Part shown: piece after piece, positions 1 through 6,322 of the stretch
Position numbering within the stretch: the stretch's first letter is position 1
Layout of the letters: each line of letters opens with the position of its first letter
Assembly (NCBI GenBank): GCA_030524065.1
Contig: JAUNHF010000037.1
Location: forward strand, 1 to 10,705
Length of the DNA: 10,705 nucleotides
From: Deinococcus sp.
Lineage (GTDB): Bacteria; Deinococcota; Deinococci; Deinococcales; Deinococcaceae
Direction of reading: 5' to 3'
Made by a program: the position numbers and the translations under genes
Notes under the pieces: generated by a model
The model's input: the letters and a program-made list of their open reading frames with translations, nothing else
What the model was told of the DNA's origin: nothing
Database searches by the model: none

Positions 1-1
1 C

Positions 2-1255
2 TCCACCTCCGGCGGCCAGACCCGCCTCCCGGCCTACTTCGGCGAGTTCGGCGGCCAGTTCGTGCCAGAAATTCTGCTGCCCGCACTGGACCAGCTGGAG
101 GCCGAATTTATCGCCGCGCAGCAAGACCCTGACTTTCAGGCCGAATTCCGCGCCCTGCTCAAAGATTATCTGGGCCGCCCCACTCCGCTGACCGAGTGCC
201 GGCACCTGCCGCTGGAAGGCCGGGCGCGCATTTTCCTTAAGCGTGAAGACCTGCTGCACGGCGGCGCCCACAAGACCAATCAGGTGCTGGGCCAGGCCCT
301 GCTCGCCAAGCGCATGGGCAAACAGCGGGTGATTGCCGAAACCGGCGCCGGTCAGCACGGCACCGCGACCGCCCTGGCCTGCGCCCTGATGGGCCTGGAC
401 TGCACGGTCTACATGGGCGCCAAAGACGTGGCCCGCCAGCAACCCAACGTGTTCCGCATGGAGCTGATGGGCGCGCGGGTCGTGCCGGTGGACGCGGGCA
501 GCGGCACCCTCAAGGACGCCGTGAACGAGGCGCTGCGCGACTGGACCGCGTCGTATGACACCACCCACTACCTGCTGGGCACCGCCGCCGGGCCGCACCC
601 TTTTCCCACCATCGTGCGCGAGTTCCACCGCATGATTTCCGAAGAAAGCAAGGCGCAGATGATCGAGCGCATCGGGCGGCTGCCCGACGAGGTGATTGCC
701 TGCGTGGGCGGCGGCTCCAACGCCATCGGCATGTTCGCAGACTTTATTGACGAGCCGGGCGTGCGCCTGACCGGGGTCGAACCGGCGGGCGAAGGGCTGG
801 ACAGTGGCCGTCATGGTGCGCCCATTTACGGCGGCAAAGTGGGCATTTTGCACGGGTCACGCACCTATGTGATGCGGACCGCCGAGGGCCAGGTGGAAGA
901 ATCTCACTCGGTGTCGGCGGGGCTGGATTATCCCGGTGTGGGGCCGCAGCACGCCTACTTGCAGGCGTCGGGCCGGGCGCAGTACGTGGGCATCACCGAC
1001 GCCGAGGCGCTGGAAGCGTTCGGGCTGCTCAGCCGGCACGAGGGCATCATTCCCGCGCTGGAATCGGCGCACGCGCTCGCCTACGCGCTCAAGGTCGCCA
1101 AGGACGCGCCAGAAGGCACCGCCCTGCTGGTCAACCTGTCGGGCCGGGGCGACAAGGACATTGACCATGTGCAGACACTGCTCCCGCGAGCGGAGCGAGT
1201 CTCAGCGGCAAGCCGCCTTGCCGCTGCACCTGCTAGGGCGGGAGGCAAGGCGTGA
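2..1255 (+). CDS. trpB: Tryptophan synthase beta subunit (5' end outside window)
   Basis: TrpB condenses indole with L-serine to make L-tryptophan, using pyridoxal phosphate (PLP), in a complex with TrpA. The frame is open from the first bases and reads [15 protein letters not shown], the normal TrpB N-terminus, so the true start lies just upstream and the GTG at 62 is internal. Visible family motifs are HGGAHKTNQ, whose Lys (codon 272-274) forms the PLP Schiff base, AETGAGQHG with the catalytic Glu, the phosphate-binding GGGSN loop (about 706-720) and the C-terminal LSGRGDKD. At least 417 residues are encoded, longer than the roughly 400 usual for TrpB. The excess is an Ala/Arg-rich tail of about 20 residues after [15 protein letters not shown], encoded by an inverted-repeat element. 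The stop codon overlaps the trpA start as GTGA, so the two genes are surely co-transcribed. Identification is very secure. Confidence 0.97.
   Translation, partial: STSGGQTRLPAYFGEFGGQFVPEILLPALDQLEAEFIAAQQDPDFQAEFRALLKDYLGRPTPLTECRHLPLEGRARIFLKREDLLHGGAHKTNQVLGQALLAKRMGKQRVIAETGAGQHGTATALACALMGLDCTVYMGAKDVARQQPNVFRMELMGARVVPVDAGSGTLKDAVNEALRDWTASYDTTHYLLGTAAGPHPFPTIVREFHRMISEESKAQMIERIGRLPDEVIACVGGGSNAIGMFADFIDEPGVRLTGVEPAGEGLDSGRHGAPIYGGKVGILHGSRTYVMRTAEGQVEESHSVSAGLDYPGVGPQHAYLQASGRAQYVGITDAEALEAFGLLSRHEGIIPALESAHALAYALKVAKDAPEGTALLVNLSGRGDKDIDHVQTLLPRAERVSAASRLAAAPARAGGKA
1181..1244. repeat. Nested inverted repeat inside the trpB 3' end, covering the trpA ribosome binding site
   Basis: The inner hairpin is a perfect 10-bp stem, CAGCGGCAAG (1203-1212) and CTTGCCGCTG (1217-1226), with a 4-nt CCGC loop. 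A second pair, CTCCCGC (1181-1187) and GCGGGAG (1238-1244), encloses it. The 3' outer arm overlaps GGGAGG (1240-1245), the likely Shine-Dalgarno of trpA, 6 nt before its GTG. The DNA is translated as the unusual C-terminal tail of TrpB. The pairing is seen directly. Whether this is a dispersed repeat family or a local translational-coupling structure cannot be decided here, and no second copy is visible in the window. Confidence 0.75.
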
Positions 1256-2067
1256 GCCGCTACGGTGAGATGTTTGCCGGGCTGCGGGAGCGGGGGGAAG
1301 GCGCTTTTGTGCCGTTCGTGACCCTGGGCGACCCGGACATAGAGACGAGTGAACGCATCCTCCGCACCCTGCTGGACGCCGGGGCCGACGCGCTGGAACT
1401 GGGCCTGCCCTTTTCCGACCCGGTGGCCGACGGCCCCACCATTCAGGCGGCCAACATCCGGGCGCTGGCAGCGGGCGCGTGCCTGACAGCGGGCCTGAAT
1501 ATCATCCGGCGGGTGCGGGCCGACTACCCAGATGTGCCGGTGGGCCTGCTGGTGTACGCCAGCCTGCCCGAGTCCTTCGGGCTGGACGAGTTCTACGGCG
1601 GCGTGGCAGCTGTAGGCGCTGACTCGGTCCTGGTGGCCGACGTGCCCCTGCGCGAAGGGAGACGGTTTCAGGCCGCCGCAGAGCGGCATGGGGTCGCGCC
1701 TATCTTTATTGCGCCGCCCGACGCCAGCGAGGAGCGGCTGCGCGGCGTGGCCCAGGAGTCACGCGGCTATGTGTACCTGCTGGCCCGCGCCGGCGTGACC
1801 GGCACCGAGGGCGGCACCGCCCGCCCGGCAGACGCCGTGATTCGGACCTTGCGGGACGCAGGCGCGCCGCCCACCCTGCTGGGCTTTGGTATTTCCAAGC
1901 CGGAGCATGTCCGCACGGCCCTTGACGCGGGCGCAGACGGGGCCATCAGCGGCTCGGCGGTGGTGCGGATCATTGAGCAGCATCAGGATGATGAAGCGGC
2001 CATGCTCTGCGCCCTACGCGACTTCGTGCAGGAGATGAAGGCCGCCACCCGGCCGGGCGCGGGCTGA
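1252..2067 (+). CDS. trpA: Tryptophan synthase alpha subunit
   Basis: TrpA cleaves indole-3-glycerol phosphate to indole and glyceraldehyde 3-phosphate, and the indole is channelled to TrpB. The 271-residue product has the usual family length and TIM-barrel motifs. The catalytic acids fall at Glu49 (in [11 protein letters not shown]) and Asp60 (in PVADGP), the same numbering as in the enteric enzyme. [10 protein letters not shown] (about 180-189) and [10 protein letters not shown] (about 207) belong to the phosphate-binding region, and GAISGSAVV follows near the C-terminus. The start is GTG at 1252, sharing four bases (GTGA) with the trpB stop, with GGGAGG at 1240-1245 spaced 6 nt. That site is part of a stem formed with upstream trpB sequence, which suggests translational coupling. 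A hairpin terminator follows at 2096. Identification is very secure. Confidence 0.97.
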   Translation: MSRYGEMFAGLRERGEGAFVPFVTLGDPDIETSERILRTLLDAGADALELGLPFSDPVADGPTIQAANIRALAAGACLTAGLNIIRRVRADYPDVPVGLLVYASLPESFGLDEFYGGVAAVGADSVLVADVPLREGRRFQAAAERHGVAPIFIAPPDASEERLRGVAQESRGYVYLLARAGVTGTEGGTARPADAVIRTLRDAGAPPTLLGFGISKPEHVRTALDAGADGAISGSAVVRIIEQHQDDEAAMLCALRDFVQEMKAATRPGAG

Positions 2068-2095
2068 GAGGACGGCCCGCCTGAAAATGCCGACA

Positions 2096-2123
2096 GGGCC
2101 CCTCAGGAGTTCTCCAGGGGCCC
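2096..2123. terminator. Hairpin between convergent trpA and the recombinase-like gene
   Basis: A perfect 8-bp stem, GGGCCCCT (2096-2103) and AGGGGCCC (2116-2123), has a 12-nt loop that can itself pair weakly (GGAG with CTCC). On the plus strand it is followed by a short T run and then CTCTTTTT a little further on. On the minus strand it is followed by a looser ATTTTC. Its place, 28 nt after the trpA stop and 4 nt beyond the convergent gene's stop, suits a shared, bidirectional terminator. Confidence 0.75.
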
Positions 2124-2127
2124 CGTT

Positions 2128-3057
2128 TCAGCCCTCTTTTTCGCTGTCGCCACCACTTTCAGAGCCAGCGCTGGCATTAGTTGCTTGCCCTTCCAGCACG
2201 CCCCGCGCCAGTTCCAGCGCCTCGTTGTAGGCTTTGGGGCTGACATAACCGGCGTCCTGATAACTCAGAATCTGCCCGAAATCACGCAGGGCGGCCTGGC
2301 GCAGGTGTGAGGGCGGCACGTAGTCTGTGTTGGCGTCCCGGCAAGCCCGCCACAGCGCCTGACGGAAACCCGCGTCGGTGCGGATGGTCAGCACAGGCCC
2401 TTCGGAAAAGAGCCAGCCGCCCCGCTTGTCGGCCAGGTTCTGGAGGGCCTGTAAGACTTCAGGGGCCAGGTGAGTTTCGGTGCGGCGGCGCAGGATGGTG
2501 CCGCGCTGCGGGTCAATGTCCGACCACTTCAGGTCCAGCACCTCGCCTGTCTGAAAAGCCTGGCGAGTGATCAGGTGCAGCGCGGCCCGGAGTTCTGGGT
2601 CGGCGGTCTGCGCGATCAGGCGCTCAATGGCCGCTCTTGACGGCAGGTAGTTCAGCCGGCGCTGCGCGGGTGGCCGCTTGAACCCATACAGCGGGTCCTG
2701 GCGGATCAGCCCTTCCTCGTACAGGGCGCGGTACATGGCCCCCAGCAGCGTCAGGCGGGTGCGGACGGTGTTGGGCTTGGCCGTGTCGGGGCCGCTGCGG
2801 GTTTCGCCCAGCGGAGCGCCCAGCCAGGCCTGAAAGTCTTCCGGCGGGCTAAGCAGGTTCACGCCGTCGCGCTCGGCTGCCTCAAAAATCCACTTCAGGG
2901 TGGAGCGCACCGTGTGCTGCGGCGCCCGGAACGCGCCCGGCAACATCGCCACCACGCGGTCCAGGTCGGCTTCACGGACGGCGCGGGCCAGTTTGAGCTG
3001 CCGCTCGTCCTGCTCGCCCCTGTCCGGCTCCGCTACGCTACTCCCGCCTTTTGTCAT
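2128..3057 (-). CDS. Tyrosine-recombinase-like protein lacking catalytic residues
   Basis: The 309-residue product resembles phage-integrase/XerD-type recombinases. Residues about 20-115 look like an all-helical SAM-like core-binding domain, followed by the linker NxL-type segment QDPLYGFKRPPAQRRLNYLPS, and then a catalytic-domain-like stretch (about 140-285). The box I region reads TRQAFQTGEVLDLKWSDID. Active enzymes have Arg where this has Gln169. Box II is represented by SHLRQ (250-254), with His and Arg present but the following His replaced by Gln. The usual LGH motif is not recognisable, and the candidate tyrosines (Y271, Y277) lie only about 20-26 residues after box II, closer than normal. 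The tail is Gly/Ser/Glu-rich. The frame is intact with good coding composition, so this is probably an expressed DNA-binding or structural relative rather than an active integrase. The ATG at 3057 was chosen over an upstream TTG (3093) because a -10-like box sits 6 nt before it, fitting a leaderless mRNA. No attachment sites or other phage genes are nearby. Confidence 0.8.
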   Translation of the reverse strand: MTKGGSSVAEPDRGEQDERQLKLARAVREADLDRVVAMLPGAFRAPQHTVRSTLKWIFEAAERDGVNLLSPPEDFQAWLGAPLGETRSGPDTAKPNTVRTRLTLLGAMYRALYEEGLIRQDPLYGFKRPPAQRRLNYLPSRAAIERLIAQTADPELRAALHLITRQAFQTGEVLDLKWSDIDPQRGTILRRRTETHLAPEVLQALQNLADKRGGWLFSEGPVLTIRTDAGFRQALWRACRDANTDYVPPSHLRQAALRDFGQILSYQDAGYVSPKAYNEALELARGVLEGQATNASAGSESGGDSEKEG

Positions 3058-3063
3058 ACGCGC

Positions 3064-3093
3064 AGTATGTGACAGGCGGCGGCCAGGGTGCAA
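3064..3093 (-). promoter_or_regulatory. Putative promoter of the recombinase-like gene
   Basis: On the minus strand TTGCAC (3093-3088) and CATACT (3069-3064) are separated by 18 nt. The -10-like box ends 6 nt before the ATG at 3057, and there is no Shine-Dalgarno sequence, so transcription would start at or next to the A of the start codon. Leaderless genes with this geometry are common in Deinococcus. The assignment rests on sequence resemblance only. Confidence 0.5.
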
Positions 3094-3161
3094 GGGGGCG
3101 CGGAGAAGCCGCAGACCCTGCCTCTGTCTCCTCTGGCCGACATCCAGCTGACAAATGCTGC

Positions 3162-3188
3162 TTGCCGCCCGGCGCTGTCCGGTATCAT
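3162..3188 (+). promoter_or_regulatory. Putative promoter of the beta-helix protein gene
   Basis: TTGCCG (3162-3167) and TATCAT (3183-3188) are separated by 15 nt, somewhat short. The -10 box ends 14 nt before the ATG at 3203, giving a very short leader with no strong Shine-Dalgarno sequence. The box overlaps a GTATCATGACAGGC motif that is nearly repeated in the divergent promoter. Confidence 0.4.
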
Positions 3189-3202
3189 GACAGGCAACGC
3201 CA

Positions 3203-5950
3203 ATGACCAGCTCCCCTCCCCCCGACTCCCAGACGCCTGACCTGACCCCACTGGCTCCCGGTCACTGGGCTGGCGAGTTCCGCATTGCTGCACTGATCGT
3301 CCAAGAAGGCATCCTGGGCCATACCGTGCAGCGCTACGAGGTGGAGCCGATCGGTCAGCCCTCGGCTCCGCAGGTGCCCGGACAGGGGCCGCTGCAACTG
3401 CGGCGTATCCTGCCCCCACCGCCTACGGCCCGCACCGAGGCCGAGTGGCTGGCCGCCGTGCAGGAGCGCGGGCAGGCCGAAGAAATGGGGATGTTCAGCG
3501 ACGCGCTGGCCGCCTGGAGCGACGCGCAGGCCAGCTACCTGGTCGAGCGGCCACGCGGGGGCCAGAGCCTGCAGCAGTATCTGGCGGCCCATCTGCCGCT
3601 GCCCGCCCAGGACGGCGAACTGCTGGCCCGTGGCCTGCTGGGAGCGGCCGCCGGGCTGCACGGTGCGGGCCTGCACTTGCCAGCCCTGACCCCGGCTCAG
3701 GTGTGGCTGGACCGCAGCGGCGGGGTGGGCCTGCATGACTTGTGGGCAGCCCTGGGCGGCGGCTCAGTGGGCGGCGACCTGCACCGCATCGGTGAACTGC
3801 TGCGCGGCGCCGTGCAGCAGCCCGCCGCCGGTAGCCCGCTGGCCCGGCTGCTGGACGCCCTGGGTGCCCCCGCCGGACACGGCCTGCCCATCTCAGCGCA
3901 GGCGGCGCCCGCGACCACGGCACTCCCGGCAGAACAGCCCGCCACCGCCGCACCGCAGCTGGCCGGCCCGGATGCTGAGCCGGCCCCCCTCCACAGCGGG
4001 AGGGCGGCCCCGCCACCGCGCCCGCTGTGGCCCTGGCTGCTGCCGGTCGCCGGGCTGCTGCTGGGCGGCATCCTTTATCTGGGGTGGCCGCAGCTGAGTG
4101 GGGCGCTCCAGAGCAGATTCTCTGCCACCACTTCGCCGCAGGCAGCCACCCAGCAGACGGTGACACAGCAAGCAGGCACGGATCAGACCGCCACTGCCCC
4201 GGAGCCCGGCGACACCGCCCAGGTGATGACATTGCCCGCCATCCTCAATCTGCGCCCAGGGGCCGACACTGCGGGAGCGCCGCTGGCGACCATTCCCGGC
4301 CGCACGCTGCTGCCGGTGCTGTCGCAAAAGGGTGAGTGGTACAAGGTCCGCTACGGCGAGTTGGCTGGCTGGGTCAGCAGCGAGTACGTGCTGCCGGTCC
4401 TGAGCCGCGCAGAGGTGGACGCCCTCACCCAGGCGGCGGCCAAGGGCGGGCGGGTCACACTGGCACGCGGCGTCTACTTGCTGGGCGGCCCCCTGGAAGT
4501 GCGCTGGGACACCGAGCTGAGCGGCCAAGGCCGCGAGCAGACCTACCTGCTGGGCAACCAGGGCAACTATGTGCTGGGGTCGCGTGACGTGCGCCTGACC
4601 CTGCGCGACCTGACCGTGGCCTGGACCGGCCAGGGCCCCGGCCAGCCGGTACTGGTCGAGCGCGGCACTTTTGCTGGGCAGAACATCTGGCTGACCGGTG
4701 GCGTGCCCGACGGAGCGCAGCGGGCTCAGGGCAGCGGCCTGTGGCTGCGCTCCGGCGCCCAGGCGCAGGTGAGCGGCAGTCTTTTTTCGCGCAACGCTAT
4801 CGGCATCAGTGTGGATGACAGCCGGCTGGACCTCAGCGACTCGCAGCTGAGCAACAACCGCTTTGCCGGGGCGGTGTTCAGCGGCCAGGCCAGCGGTGAA
4901 ATCAGGGACAACCAGCTGGAGGGCAACGCCGAAGACGGCGTGATCGTGGCCGGCCGGGCCGCGCCCACCCTGACGGGCAACCGGGTCCAGGGCAGCGGGC
5001 AACGCGGGATAGATATTGGCGCAAATGCGGCGCCCACCTTGCAAGGCAACCGGATTACCGGGGGGCAGTACGGTATCACCGTGGGCGGGCAGGCCACGCC
5101 GCAGCTGCGGGGCAACGCCATCAGCGGCGCAGCCGAGGGCGGGCTACAATACAGCGCTCAGGCGGCGGGCACGGCCGAGGGCAACACCATCAGCGCGGCC
5201 GCCACTGGCATCCGGCTTGAAGAGGCAGCGGCGCCCACCCTGCGCGGCAACCAGCTGCTGCAACTGCGCGGCGAGGCCCTGAGCTACAGCGGCACGGCCG
5301 GAGGGCAGGCCAACGAAAACGTGATCCAGGATGCCGGCGGCAACGGCGTCACGCTGGCTGGGCAGGCTTCGCCCACCCTGGAAGGCAACCGCGTCAGCCG
5401 TGGACAGCAAAGCGGCATCGTGGTGCAGGATCAGAGTCAGGCGCAGCTGCGGCGCAATACCGTGCAGGCGCAGGTCCAGCATGGCATTGTGGTCACGGGC
5501 GAGGCGGCGCCGGTACTGGAACAAAATGCCCTACTGAACAACGGTGGCTACGGCCTGGTCTTCAAAGAAGCGGCGGGCGGCAGCGGCGAGCGCAACCTCT
5601 GCCAGAACAACCGCGCCGGCCCGGCCATTCTCAAGCTCTCTCCCGCTGTGTTCGGTCCACTGTTTGGCCGCGACGGCTGTATGGATGGCGTCAGCTGGCC
5701 CGCTCCACCGGCGCCGACTCCCCCGGCCGACTCCGTCCCAAGCGAACCGGTCCCGGCCAACCCTCAGCCCCAGCCACCCGCCGAGACCCAACCCCAGGAC
5801 CAATCCAAAGGCACCGAATCCAAAGGCACTGCCGAAGGTCCCGCCAAGGCGACCAGCTCGCCGGTGCCGCCCGCAGCGGCTCCGGAGACTGCCCCTACTC
5901 CGGTGGCCAGCGACTTGCCCAGTAGTTCTGCTTCTGCCGAAACTCCATAA
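3203..5950 (+). CDS. Membrane-anchored pseudokinase/SH3b/parallel beta-helix protein
   Basis: The 915-residue product is modular. Residues about 22-220 resemble a degenerate Ser/Thr protein kinase. YLVERPRGGQSLQQYL (112-127) looks like the hinge and helix D. LHGAGLHLPALTPAQVWLD (152-170) occupies the place of the HRDLKPxN loop, GVGLHDL (174-180) the place of the DFG strand, and DLHRIGELL (192-200) the place of the DVYALGVVL helix. HRD and DFG themselves are absent, so kinase activity is unlikely. An Ala/Pro linker leads to one transmembrane helix (about 275-295), with Arg just before it, suggesting that the N-terminus is cytoplasmic. Residues about 338-398 resemble a bacterial SH3 domain (LNLRPGAD, then WYKVRYGELAGWVSSEYV). 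Residues about 400-805 form a right-handed parallel beta-helix of NosD/pectate-lyase type, with turns of about 23 residues built on APTLxGNRVxGxxxxGIxV. The tail (831-915) is Pro/Ala/Ser-rich. The outer part probably binds or modifies a surface polysaccharide, but no catalytic residues are evident. The kinase resemblance is inferred by eye. Confidence 0.85.
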   Translation: MTSSPPPDSQTPDLTPLAPGHWAGEFRIAALIVQEGILGHTVQRYEVEPIGQPSAPQVPGQGPLQLRRILPPPPTARTEAEWLAAVQERGQAEEMGMFSDALAAWSDAQASYLVERPRGGQSLQQYLAAHLPLPAQDGELLARGLLGAAAGLHGAGLHLPALTPAQVWLDRSGGVGLHDLWAALGGGSVGGDLHRIGELLRGAVQQPAAGSPLARLLDALGAPAGHGLPISAQAAPATTALPAEQPATAAPQLAGPDAEPAPLHSGRAAPPPRPLWPWLLPVAGLLLGGILYLGWPQLSGALQSRFSATTSPQAATQQTVTQQAGTDQTATAPEPGDTAQVMTLPAILNLRPGADTAGAPLATIPGRTLLPVLSQKGEWYKVRYGELAGWVSSEYVLPVLSRAEVDALTQAAAKGGRVTLARGVYLLGGPLEVRWDTELSGQGREQTYLLGNQGNYVLGSRDVRLTLRDLTVAWTGQGPGQPVLVERGTFAGQNIWLTGGVPDGAQRAQGSGLWLRSGAQAQVSGSLFSRNAIGISVDDSRLDLSDSQLSNNRFAGAVFSGQASGEIRDNQLEGNAEDGVIVAGRAAPTLTGNRVQGSGQRGIDIGANAAPTLQGNRITGGQYGITVGGQATPQLRGNAISGAAEGGLQYSAQAAGTAEGNTISAAATGIRLEEAAAPTLRGNQLLQLRGEALSYSGTAGGQANENVIQDAGGNGVTLAGQASPTLEGNRVSRGQQSGIVVQDQSQAQLRRNTVQAQVQHGIVVTGEAAPVLEQNALLNNGGYGLVFKEAAGGSGERNLCQNNRAGPAILKLSPAVFGPLFGRDGCMDGVSWPAPPAPTPPADSVPSEPVPANPQPQPPAETQPQDQSKGTESKGTAEGPAKATSSPVPPAAAPETAPTPVASDLPSSSASAETP
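4949..5557 (+). repeat. Coding repeats of the beta-helix (about 23 residues per turn)
   Basis: Residues about 583-785 of the beta-helix protein contain about nine successive turns of 22-23 residues. Start points of the A-x-P-T-L-like strand fall near residues 586, 609, 631, 655, 677, 700, 722, 745 and 768. The most regular copies read AAPTLTGNRV, AAPTLQGNRI, AAPTLRGNQL and ASPTLEGNRV. The DNA is also repetitive (variants of GCGCCCACCCTG), so copy number could change by recombination or slippage. Confidence 0.8.
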
Positions 5951-6037
5951 CTGGCCCTCGCACCTGCGCCGGCCAGTCCCAACCAGCCTTGAGGAAAAGT
6001 TAGTCTGCTTAAACCCTGGCCCGGTCGTTCCCGGCCC

Positions 6038-6087
6038 TGCCTATAGACCCTGAGCCGTGTCAGAGGGTCTTTGCCTCCTTATAGGCA
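6038..6087. terminator. Nested palindrome, possible terminator or structured RNA
   Basis: The outer arms TGCCTATA (6038-6045) and TATAGGCA (6080-6087) are perfect over 8 bp. Inside them GACCCT (6046-6051) pairs with AGGGTC (6064-6069), leaving a 12-nt loop and ten unpaired bases on the 3' side. The inner hairpin followed by TTT could end transcription from the beta-helix gene, although the T run is short. The role is not known. Confidence 0.45.
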
Positions 6088-6139
6088 TATGAATCACTTT
6101 CCCATCAAACCTTGACGCAGCAGCGCAATGCGCGGTTTC

Positions 6140-6171
6140 TTGCACAGTCGGAGGGCCGCCTCCCATAAAAT
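6140..6171 (+). promoter_or_regulatory. Possible catalase promoter
   Basis: TAAAAT (6166-6171) is a good -10 match in a GC-rich setting. The only upstream partner, TTGCAC (6140-6145), is 20 nt away, longer than ideal. Transcription from here would give a leader of about 145 nt containing a GC-rich hairpin. Confidence 0.35.
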
Positions 6172-6322
6172 GGGTGAAGGAAGCGGTCCGAGAAAGTGGC
6201 GCAGAAAGTGCTGAACCGGCAGGTTGTAGCGAATTTCTGTGCTCCGCCCAGATCAGCTTCCGGCGGGGTGCCCCATGCTGCGGCCCCGCCCCCGGCTTCG
6301 CCCCCTCTCTGAGGAGCTTTTT

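Larger units (their letters stand above)
5951..6322. other. Intergenic region before the catalase gene
   Basis: No gene is supported in these 372 nt. The segment contains a weak hairpin right at the preceding stop codon (ACTGGCC 5950-5956 with GGCCAGT 5971-5977, no T run), a nested palindrome at 6038-6087, a possible promoter at 6140-6171 and a GC-rich hairpin (GGCGGGG 6262-6268 with CCCCGCC 6284-6290). The last lies in what would be the catalase leader, about 20 nt before its ribosome binding site. The catalase frame stays open back to a GTG at 6239, but that stretch has no family similarity and is best read as leader. Confidence 0.6.

Noticed and set aside
1081..1689. Long minus-strand frame across trpB/trpA
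   Set aside because: Shadow of two certain genes in GC-rich DNA. The translation has no family resemblance.
2128..3057. Integrated phage or genomic island next to the integrase-like gene
   Set aside because: There is no tRNA, no att-like direct repeats and no phage genes, and the protein lacks catalytic residues.
3058..3093. 12-residue N-terminal extension of the recombinase-like protein from TTG at 3093
   Set aside because: The interval matches a promoter with a leaderless start. The extension adds no recognisable domain.
3893..5044. 383-residue minus-strand frame within the beta-helix gene
   Set aside because: Antisense to a clearly coding, repeat-structured protein. Composition follows the codon bias of the opposite strand.
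4949..5557. Regular repeats considered as a CRISPR array
   Set aside because: They are in-frame protein repeats of about 69 nt with diverged sequence, with no spacers of uniform length and no cas genes.
6239..6322. 28-residue N-terminal extension of the catalase from GTG at 6239
   Set aside because: The family begins MFYYDGK, and GAGGAG is ideally placed before the ATG at 6323.
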